Of a stretch of 5,203 bases of DNA, positions 1 through 5,203 are shown piece by piece; position 1 is the first letter of the stretch, and every line of letters starts with the position of its first letter. Under the pieces are notes generated by a model. The model saw only the letters and a program-made list of their open reading frames with translations, did no database searches and had not been told where the DNA came from. The position numbers and the translations under genes were made by a program. The stretch is from Gammaproteobacteria bacterium. Lineage in GTDB: Bacteria; Pseudomonadota; Gammaproteobacteria; Enterobacterales; Alteromonadaceae. The stretch lies in the NCBI GenBank assembly GCA_023481025.1, contig JAMCWV010000007.1, positions 1 through 5,203 on the forward strand. Direction: 5' to 3'.

Positions 1-1460
1 TTGGGCGACACATTAAAGGTGTCACAGAGCCACTGTAAATTAAGTTTCCCTGCGGTTTTTGCCGCATCGGTGTCAGGCACCTTACAGTGCGGGCAGAGTT
101 TACGCGCTAAGCGCTGTGCCAATACAACTTTAACCGCAGCACTCAATAAAAACTCTTCCACCCCTAAGTCAAGCAAACGCGTATAGGCGCTCGCAGCATC
201 ATTGGTATGCAACGTACTAAAAACTAAATGACCGGTGAGCGCGGATTGTAACGCAATACTTGCCGTTTCATGGTCACGGATCTCACCGACCATAATGATA
301 TCTGGATCTTGACGAACGACCGTTCGCAACGCTTTCGCAAACGTGTAGCCAATATCGGCCTGTACTTGCACCTGATTAATACCATCGAGCTGATATTCCA
401 CTGGATCTTCAATGGTAATAATCTTGACACCGGGTTCATTGCGGCGGGTTAAAAACGAATACAAGCTCGTTGTTTTACCTGAGCCAGTAGGGCCCGTCAT
501 CAACACCACACCCGACGTTGACTGAATATCATCCATCAACTTCGCTTCAATATCCGGCTCAATACCCAGCGCACCGACGTCATACGATAACGAGTCTTGC
601 AGCAGAAACCGCATAACCACGCTTTCGCCCTCACCGACCGGCATCGCTGAAACACGGATATCAACGTTGCGGCCATCGACACGAATATCAATTTTACCAT
701 CCTGCGGTCGCCGCTTTTCCGCGATATCCATATTGGCAAGCAATTTGAGTCGGGTGACAACCGGTAAAAGCATTCGCGCCGGAATTAAATCGGCGTCATG
801 CAATACCCCATCGACACGGTAGCGTACTCGACCTTTCCCCTTCCATGGTTCAAGATGCATATCCGAGGCACGTCGACGTAAACCTTTGGCAATCAGATTA
901 TTGAGTAAATTAACCGTCGGCGCTTCACTCGCAAGCTCACGCAAGCGATCTTCTTCAAGCAAGCTTAAATCAACACCCGTGTCATTATTGACGTCCAATT
1001 TACTCGCTTGCTCGACCAGCGCCATTTGCTCTTCAGTACAGATACGCAGTTCAATTGGCCGTTCGTCATAGCTCGCAAGCACATCCATGGCCGCAACATC
1101 AGTCGGGTTCAGGCACGCTAACGTCACAGCAGTATCATTCGACGCCAGCAATTGCTGCGGATTAATTGGATATAAGCCGACGCGTTGCCACGCTTGCCTC
1201 AGTTGCTCAGGCACCGCCTCTTGTAAAATCTGGACAAAGTCATCGCGCTCGGTCACCACTGCCAGTTCCTCTGCGCTGATCAGCGGCACTGCAAACACTT
1301 GCGTGTAATACTGCGGCAGCAACTCGGAAGAAAGCGCACCCATGCGCACGAGTATTTGTTCAAGGCGACCACCATGGCGCTGTTGGTACAACGACGCTTT
1401 TTGCACTTCTTCGGGTGACACATGTAATTCTTGCGTCAGTAACGTCTCAACATCGACCAT
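1..1460 (-). CDS. gspE: GspE/PilB-family secretion ATPase (partial, C-terminus beyond left edge)
   Basis: This is a cytoplasmic hexameric ATPase of the type II secretion/type IV pilus class, which powers pseudopilin assembly at the inner membrane. The frame is open from ATG at 1460-1458 to position 1, giving 486 codons with no stop. Visible motifs are: an N-terminal GspE/MshEN-like domain (about residues 1-160); ASDMHLEP (198-205) opening the N2 domain; the arginine-rich RRPQDG (250-255); Walker A GPTGSGKT (323-330, Lys329); the Asp box IEDPVE (350-355); the Walker B region IIMVGEIRD (388-396, Glu393); the His box LHTND (His418); and CPHC (456-459). CPHC is the first half of the tetra-cysteine zinc motif typical of GspE and many PilB/MshE proteins; the second half lies off the window. 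An AGGA sits 10 bases before the start. The gene follows gspG by 45 bases on the same strand. Family membership is certain. The name gspE rather than pilB or mshE is inferred from the GspG-like neighbour. Confidence 0.9.
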   Translation of the reverse strand, partial: MVDVETLLTQELHVSPEEVQKASLYQQRHGGRLEQILVRMGALSSELLPQYYTQVFAVPLISAEELAVVTERDDFVQILQEAVPEQLRQAWQRVGLYPINPQQLLASNDTAVTLACLNPTDVAAMDVLASYDERPIELRICTEEQMALVEQASKLDVNNDTGVDLSLLEEDRLRELASEAPTVNLLNNLIAKGLRRRASDMHLEPWKGKGRVRYRVDGVLHDADLIPARMLLPVVTRLKLLANMDIAEKRRPQDGKIDIRVDGRNVDIRVSAMPVGEGESVVMRFLLQDSLSYDVGALGIEPDIEAKLMDDIQSTSGVVLMTGPTGSGKTTSLYSFLTRRNEPGVKIITIEDPVEYQLDGINQVQVQADIGYTFAKALRTVVRQDPDIIMVGEIRDHETASIALQSALTGHLVFSTLHTNDAASAYTRLLDLGVEEFLLSAAVKVVLAQRLARKLCPHCKVPDTDAAKTAGKLNLQWLCDTFNVSP

Positions 1461-1470
1461 GAATGCGTAT

Positions 1471-1474
1471 TCCT
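1471..1474 (-). promoter_or_regulatory. Shine-Dalgarno for the GspE-family ATPase
   Basis: AGGA (within GCAGGAA on the minus strand) lies 10 bases before the ATG at 1460. The spacing is slightly long but usable. No other in-frame ATG or GTG lies between the gspG stop and this start, so the ATG is the best choice. Confidence 0.55.
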
Positions 1475-1505
1475 GCTTCCGTCTTATAAATTGAATAAAT
1501 TCGAA

Positions 1506-1955
1506 CTAGTTCAACACAATTTCTGCGTCAATCCCTTCGCCACCTGGCTGCCCATTGCGGCCCAAAGACTTTAAAATATAAGGCTTGCCGTCTGGGCCCG
1601 GACGTTCATATACATACGCGTTGCCCCAAGGGTCTAAAGGAATCTCCTGAGGAAAATAAGGTCCATCCCAACCGCGACGATCACTTTGGCGTAACTCCTG
1701 GAGATTCTGTGGAAAGTCACCGACGTCCAAACGGAAGGTGTTAATCGAAGTCTGCAACATGCGCATTTGCGCTTCTGCGGTACGCACTTGTGAAGAATCG
1801 ACCTTGCCAAACATTTGCGGACCAATAATTGATGCTAAGAGACCGACAATGACAATGACAATGAGTAACTCAACTAACGTAAAACCGCGAACTGCGTGAC
1901 TTTTCACCCGTCGATATTGACGCTGCGAGCATTGCACTTGAGACAAACTTTGCAT
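1506..1955 (-). CDS. gspG: GspG-like major pseudopilin
   Basis: This 149-residue type II secretion major pseudopilin would be processed by prepilin peptidase and polymerised into the periplasmic pseudopilus by the GspE-class ATPase. The cleavage motif is G24|FTLVE, with the conserved Glu29 at mature position +5. A hydrophobic helix follows (about 25-46, IVIVIV core) and then an amphipathic stretch. The C-terminal half has GspG hallmarks: LDVGDFP (76-82), GPY (98-100), DPWGNAY (108-114) and a GGEG-I-D ending (138-143). The ATG at 1955 is supported by AGGA seven bases upstream, but it gives an unusually long 24-residue basic leader. An internal GTG (codon 17) would give a conventional 8-residue leader but lacks a visible ribosome binding site. 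The position usually Asp in the GxDGQ-type calcium loop is Asn134. It lies 67 bases after kpsC and 45 before the ATPase gene. A pseudopilin is clear; assignment to a true type II system rather than a related pilus machine is less sure. Confidence 0.9.
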   Translation of the reverse strand: MQSLSQVQCSQRQYRRVKSHAVRGFTLVELLIVIVIVGLLASIIGPQMFGKVDSSQVRTAEAQMRMLQTSINTFRLDVGDFPQNLQELRQSDRRGWDGPYFPQEIPLDPWGNAYVYERPGPDGKPYILKSLGRNGQPGGEGIDAEIVLN

Positions 1956-1962
1956 GTTGTTT

Positions 1963-1966
1963 TCCT
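1963..1966 (-). promoter_or_regulatory. Shine-Dalgarno deciding the gspG start
   Basis: AGGA (in TAGGAAAACAAC on the minus strand) stands seven bases before ATG 1955-1953. It favours this start over the internal GTG at codon 17 and therefore implies the long leader peptide. Confidence 0.65.
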
Positions 1967-1988
1967 ACTTCGTTAGTAACCTGTTGAT

Positions 1989-2015
1989 ATTATCAGTCCA
2001 CTGAACCCGACACAA
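1989..2015 (-). promoter_or_regulatory. Weak candidate promoter upstream of gspG
   Basis: In the kpsC-gspG gap the minus strand carries GATAAT (1994-1989), a five-of-six match to the -10 consensus. The best -35 candidate, TTGTGT (2015-2010), leaves only 15 bases of spacer, shorter than usual. A small dyad, TCAGT-CC-ACTGA (1993-2004), abuts the -10. No terminator hairpin with a U-run is seen in this gap, so gspG may equally be read from the kpsC transcript. Confidence 0.2.
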
Positions 2016-2022
2016 CACAGTT

Positions 2023-4047
2023 TCAGAACCGTTTCACCCGCTGCACCAAGCGTCTCACCTGAGTTTGTAGCGACTGTCGCCAGCGTTGCACGGTGCTGCG
2101 CTGTTGCCTCGTCTGACGGGCCTCGACTATTTCGTGCAGCACTTGCTCTACCGTCGTAAAATAGCCCGTTTTTCGACTTAAATAGGTCGGATAAAGCAAT
2201 AAAGTACCGGCAATGAGCTCAGCAAGCGTCAATATCCGCTGTCGCCTCACTGGCGGAATCACGTCTCTCGTTAACCCCCACCCAGCATAAAACGGCTGGC
2301 CATAACACACCACTGGAACTCCGCGTAGCAATGCCTCAAAACCGCTCAATGACGTCAAGGTGTGGACCGCATCGACTTGTTCAAAGAGGTGAGCGATATC
2401 CTGATCGATGACCACTTCATCCACATAGTCGAGCGCTCGCTGCTCGGCACTACCCGGTACGCGCAAACCGGCCTGCACGTCGGGGTGAGGTTTATACAGC
2501 AAATACGCATCCGTATGTGCTTGACGAACCTGCTGAATTAACTCTAAATTTGTTTTGTACTTCGGCGAGCCTAATTGAATTGACGCATCCGATTCCACTT
2601 GTCCCGGAATCAAAATAACCGGCTGCTCAGTCTGCGGTCTCCGCCAGCTTGCTTCCCCAACATTGTATTTACTGACTCGCGTCGCGACTAATTGAGCTTG
2701 AACCTGATTTGCTCGTTGCAATTCAGCGTGGCTAAATTCATGAGTTGATAGCAGCTGCTCTAAATCCGATGGCCGCGTGGCATCGTAGTACATCCCGAGA
2801 CGATCAAACACCCAAGACTGCGGCGTAATCAAGTCGGCACCGAGCCCAACCGAACGAATGAAACCATCTTCAACTCGGATATCGGTCGTTGCCGACGCAC
2901 TCCAACCGACACTCGGCAACTGTGCTTGATTCGGTACACCTTCGGCAGCAAAGTACAATTTACTTCCGCGCAGAAAACGCTTGAGTATCGGTCGTTTCCA
3001 GCGCGGCCAACGCCCTGCCCAAAGCTGCGGAGGAAAGCGCTCTTGCTGTTGTCGCTGCAAGGCAAACCAAGGCAAAAGAGCTTCAATCTGACACGATTGT
3101 TGCTGCTCTGGATGGACATAACAGGGGTACTCAATCAACGCGGCCGACACCAGCTTTGCCAAAGTTGGCGTTCCCTGCCGGCGCTCGGGCGCACTCAGTG
3201 CATCATGAGTTAGCCCCCAACCTGCATAAAACGGCATACCAAAAGTGTAAACAGGCTTACCCCATAAGAGTGCTTCAAAACCCATTTGCGACGTCACGCA
3301 AAACACTGCATCGGCGCGCTCGAGCAACGCTGGCGGATGAATATTGTCTGCTAAGAAATGACATTCGGGATGACTGTCCGGGGAAAAGTGGGCGCGTTTG
3401 CTGCCCGCCAATACATCAGGATGGGTCTTGACGACCACTCGGTGATCAGGAAACTGCGTTTGCGCGGCAAGTAGCATTTGCTGAAACCGGTCTGCGTCGG
3501 CTAAGCCATAGGTGATCGACGCATCGCCATAGGTTTGATCAACCACTAATACAAAAGGTGACTCAGCCAACCACTCCGGCAGACATTCGCGTGCTGAATT
3601 GTATTTCGATACGCGCGCTTGGCGCCAATGTTTAATCAACGCTTGGGCACGTGCTTCATTACTTGTGGCATCTGCAGCAGCCCAGGGCGTGGAAATTAAT
3701 TGTTCGAGTCGAGACGGTTGACGCGCGTCATAGTAGATACCAAGGTCATCCACAACGACGCTCAACGGTGGCGACTGATGACCAAGTTCAATCGAACGTA
3801 AAAACCCATCTTCGCAACGCCACAACTTGAGATCATGAGTTTGCGCAAATTGCTCTGCAGCTGCAGCGGTCGCTTTGCGGCCCCAAGCGATAACAATGAG
3901 GTCATTATATTGAGCTCGCAACTGGCGCAAACGACGAGGCGTTCGACAAAATTCAACCGGCGCACCGAGCAAAAGCGATAACTCGGCAATCGCTGCAATG
4001 CCTTTCGAAGTGGTGAGAAAACAATCCGGACGTGCGAGTCGTTGCAA
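2023..4047 (-). CDS. kpsC: KpsC-like two-module capsule beta-Kdo transferase
   Basis: This 674-residue protein is close to the roughly 675 residues of E. coli KpsC. In that family the enzyme works at the cytoplasmic face of the inner membrane, transferring Kdo from CMP-Kdo to build the poly-beta-Kdo linker between the lysophosphatidylglycerol anchor and ABC-transporter-dependent capsules. Two tandem homologous modules are evident, about 312-315 residues apart: EDGFLRS 79-85 and EDGFIRS 393-399; DDLGIYYD 100-107 and DRLGMYYD 415-422; RVSKYN 145-150 and 457-462; DASI 175-178 and 487-490; KTHPD 207-211 and KPHPD 519-523; TSxxGFEALL from 252 and from 565; PFYAGWGLT 272-280 and 585-593. The family assigns beta-2,4 and beta-2,7 linkages to the two modules; which is which cannot be read here. 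The start is TTG (4047-4045), with AAAGGA nine bases upstream and no in-frame ATG in the gap. Residues 643-674 form a basic, acid-free tail. The usual partner kpsS is not adjacent. It may be co-transcribed with gspG-gspE, and is divergent from a glycosyltransferase. Confidence 0.95.
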   Translation of the reverse strand: MQRLARPDCFLTTSKGIAAIAELSLLLGAPVEFCRTPRRLRQLRAQYNDLIVIAWGRKATAAAAEQFAQTHDLKLWRCEDGFLRSIELGHQSPPLSVVVDDLGIYYDARQPSRLEQLISTPWAAADATSNEARAQALIKHWRQARVSKYNSARECLPEWLAESPFVLVVDQTYGDASITYGLADADRFQQMLLAAQTQFPDHRVVVKTHPDVLAGSKRAHFSPDSHPECHFLADNIHPPALLERADAVFCVTSQMGFEALLWGKPVYTFGMPFYAGWGLTHDALSAPERRQGTPTLAKLVSAALIEYPCYVHPEQQQSCQIEALLPWFALQRQQQERFPPQLWAGRWPRWKRPILKRFLRGSKLYFAAEGVPNQAQLPSVGWSASATTDIRVEDGFIRSVGLGADLITPQSWVFDRLGMYYDATRPSDLEQLLSTHEFSHAELQRANQVQAQLVATRVSKYNVGEASWRRPQTEQPVILIPGQVESDASIQLGSPKYKTNLELIQQVRQAHTDAYLLYKPHPDVQAGLRVPGSAEQRALDYVDEVVIDQDIAHLFEQVDAVHTLTSLSGFEALLRGVPVVCYGQPFYAGWGLTRDVIPPVRRQRILTLAELIAGTLLLYPTYLSRKTGYFTTVEQVLHEIVEARQTRQQRSTVQRWRQSLQTQVRRLVQRVKRF

Positions 4048-4056
4048 CTTGTTCTT

Positions 4057-4062
4057 TCCTTT
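4057..4062 (-). promoter_or_regulatory. Shine-Dalgarno deciding the kpsC TTG start
   Basis: AAAGGA on the minus strand ends nine bases before TTG 4047-4045. Reading upstream in frame there is no ATG or GTG nearby, so this site is the main support for a TTG start. The protein it gives begins close to the expected KpsC N-terminus (FLTTSKGI at residues 10-17). Confidence 0.65.
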
Positions 4063-4121
4063 CGTTAAAGATCCCTTACAATGATACGTAGATTTCGACC
4101 CAACGTGCAGCTAAGAATAAC

Positions 4122-4127
4122 AAGGAG
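4122..4127 (+). promoter_or_regulatory. Shine-Dalgarno deciding the glycosyltransferase TTG start
   Basis: AAGGAG, a strong Shine-Dalgarno sequence, lies six bases before TTG 4134-4136. The frame upstream is open only back to a TAG at 4089-4091 and contains no ATG or GTG. TTG is therefore the likely start, giving the N-terminus (M)SLRIAFVAHTN expected of a Rossmann-type glycosyltransferase. Confidence 0.75.
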
Positions 4128-4133
4128 CATCGG

Positions 4134-5203
4134 TTGAGCCTTCGTATCGCATTCGTTGCCCACACCAACCACCCAGAAAAATTCTTGCAGGACCCCGCAT
4201 TTATCTATCGTTGTGAGAATCCAGCACTTGCACTCCGGGAACTTGGGCATCAGGTTGAATTGCTGCACTATACACAATTCCCCGGTATTTTTCACAGTCA
4301 ACTCGCGCGGCAGAAGCGCTATGATTTAGTGGTTTTTCACCGCCCCCGATGGCGCTTCGGTTTTAATTGGCTAGTCAACGGGTTACAACGTCAAGGTTGT
4401 GTTTGCGTCGCTGATTTTGACGACCTTGTATTCGACACCGATTATGCTCAATTTAGCCCCGGTGTCATGAATCAACTTGTCAGCCTGAAGCAAACCGAGC
4501 AAAACTTTTTGCGCCATCAACGTGCCTTATTGAGCTTCGAGGCCAACGGCTGTGCGATTTCCGTATCAACCGAGCCTTTACTTGCTAAAGTCTCGGCGTT
4601 ATTCAGCAAGCATCAACGCCAAGCCCCGCCACTCCAGCTGATTTATAACAGTGTTCATTGGCGTTGGCGTCAGACTGATGTTCACGACAAGTCGCAGCTG
4701 CGACGGCTAACCTATTTCCCTGGCACCCGCAGTCACGACCGAGATTTTAGTCTAATTTTGCCAGCGATAGCTCAAGTTCTTGCCGACTTTCCGGACTGGC
4801 AATTGCATATCACCGGCGTCTTACATCAAGACACCACCGCAGCACTACTGAGTCAATTGCACCAACTTGGTGCATCCGACGCGCAACTGCGAATTACCGA
4901 TAAAGTGCCATTTATGCAATACCGTGACCACGTGGCCGCCAGTTCAGTCAATCTAGCGCCACTCGAAGATCACCCATTTAACCATCATAAGTCTGCACTC
5001 AAAGCGATTGAAGCATCTCATTTTGGCGCGATGACAGTCGCGACCGCAATTCCTGATATGCAACGTCTTGATGGCGAGGCACTCAAGCTGGTTCCTTTGC
5101 ACCAAAATGAGTCAGTAAGCATTTGGTATAAAACAATAAAAGCTGCTATTCTGGAGTCGTTACAAGGAACAACGAAAGCAAAGCATCAAGCTGCCTTTCA
5201 AGT
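4134..5203 (+). CDS. GT-B fold glycosyltransferase, GT4-like (partial, 3' end beyond right edge)
   Basis: The frame is open from TTG 4134 to the edge: 356 codons plus two bases, without a stop. It looks like a retaining GT-B glycosyltransferase of the GT4/'glycosyltransferase family 1' kind, which uses a nucleotide sugar to extend a surface glycan in the cytoplasm. Visible evidence includes: an N-terminal beta-strand LRIAFVAHTN (3-12); ALALRELGHQVELL (31-44), the typical first helix and second strand; the acidic ADFDDLVFD (93-101), recurrent in a subfamily found in polysaccharide loci; YFPGTRSHDRDF (194-205) opening the C-terminal Rossmann domain; and APLEDHPFN..KS..K..E (275-293), the donor-binding segment with Glu293 as the probable ribose/phosphate-contacting acid. 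Families of this kind usually run about 350-400 residues, so only a short tail should be missing. It diverges from kpsC, which suggests a capsule or related glycan role. Donor and acceptor cannot be read from sequence. No signal peptide or membrane segment is seen. Confidence 0.85.
   Translation, partial: MSLRIAFVAHTNHPEKFLQDPAFIYRCENPALALRELGHQVELLHYTQFPGIFHSQLARQKRYDLVVFHRPRWRFGFNWLVNGLQRQGCVCVADFDDLVFDTDYAQFSPGVMNQLVSLKQTEQNFLRHQRALLSFEANGCAISVSTEPLLAKVSALFSKHQRQAPPLQLIYNSVHWRWRQTDVHDKSQLRRLTYFPGTRSHDRDFSLILPAIAQVLADFPDWQLHITGVLHQDTTAALLSQLHQLGASDAQLRITDKVPFMQYRDHVAASSVNLAPLEDHPFNHHKSALKAIEASHFGAMTVATAIPDMQRLDGEALKLVPLHQNESVSIWYKTIKAAILESLQGTTKAKHQAAFQ

Larger units (their letters stand above)
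4048..4133. promoter_or_regulatory. Divergent intergenic promoter region between kpsC and the glycosyltransferase
   Basis: These 86 bases must hold the 5' leaders of both genes, unless transcription enters from elsewhere. Candidate -10 boxes are TACAAT on plus (4077-4082) and TATCAT on minus (4086-4081). Each matches the consensus at five of six positions, and they overlap by two bases back to back. Neither has a convincing -35 hexamer at 16-18 bases, so a regulator-dependent or alternative-sigma promoter is possible. No long inverted repeat or operator could be identified. Confidence 0.35.

Noticed and set aside
1..1308. Several 60-75 codon open frames on both strands within the ATPase gene.
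   Set aside because: The ATPase frame is continuous and carries all family motifs. The others are out-of-frame shadows with low-complexity composition.
1480..1505. AT-rich gspG-gspE gap with a repeated AATTTAT and a TATAAG that could be a -10.
   Set aside because: The nearest -35-like TTGAAC is 20 bases away. The short gap and shared strand favour co-transcription.
1461..1508. The gspG stop TAG is in frame with gspE, with 15 sense codons between, so readthrough would fuse pilin to ATPase.
   Set aside because: In-frame placement happens one time in three. GspE has its own Shine-Dalgarno and ATG, and a fusion of an exported pilin to a cytosolic ATPase makes little biological sense.
1503..1512. 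Perfect 10-base palindrome GAACTAGTTC across the gspG stop codon.
   Set aside because: It is short and has no loop or U-run, so it is not a terminator. With no second copy seen, it is best explained by chance.
2926..3431. Plus-strand open frames of about 90 codons antisense to kpsC.
   Set aside because: They overlap the strongly conserved KpsC frame and have no recognisable protein features. They are shadows of its codon pattern.
4066..4078. Imperfect palindrome TAAAGATCCCTTA in the divergent promoter region.
   Set aside because: Two of its six base pairs mismatch, so it is too weak to call an operator.

Overview
The window suggests a Gram-negative bacterium, most likely a gammaproteobacterium. 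It carries a KpsC-type capsule anchor glycosyltransferase and type II secretion/type IV pilus-class proteins, and has roughly balanced base composition. A marine Alteromonadales-like host (for example Idiomarina-like) fits the protein style, but that is an impression and not a demonstration. No mobile element, RNA gene or CRISPR array is visible.

Layout, left to right. Positions 1-1460 (minus strand) hold most of a secretion/pilus assembly ATPase of the GspE/PilB family, cut off at the left edge just after the first half of its zinc-binding cysteine motif. Positions 1506-1955 (minus) hold a complete GspG-like major pseudopilin. Positions 2023-4047 (minus) hold a complete two-module KpsC-like beta-Kdo transferase, which starts at TTG. 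Positions 4134-5203 (plus) hold the first 356 codons of a GT-B fold glycosyltransferase, also starting at TTG and running off the right edge. Coding density is very high; the three gaps are 45, 67 and 86 bases.

The minus-strand genes run kpsC, then gspG, then gspE, with short gaps, no obvious terminator and a Shine-Dalgarno sequence before each. They may be one transcript, or gspG-gspE may have its own weak promoter in the 67-base gap. The 86-base gap between kpsC and the plus-strand glycosyltransferase must hold divergent promoters. KpsC and the glycosyltransferase plausibly belong to one surface-polysaccharide locus: KpsC would extend the poly-Kdo linker on the lipid anchor, and the glycosyltransferase would act on a capsule or related glycan. 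GspG and GspE belong to a pseudopilus machine, and their order (G before E) is not that of the classical gsp operon.

I see no clear evidence of an undescribed biological system. The points most worth a second look are the pairing of kpsC with a non-canonical gspG-gspE unit, the absence of kpsS beside kpsC, the paired TTG starts, and the atypical leader and calcium-site residue of the pseudopilin.
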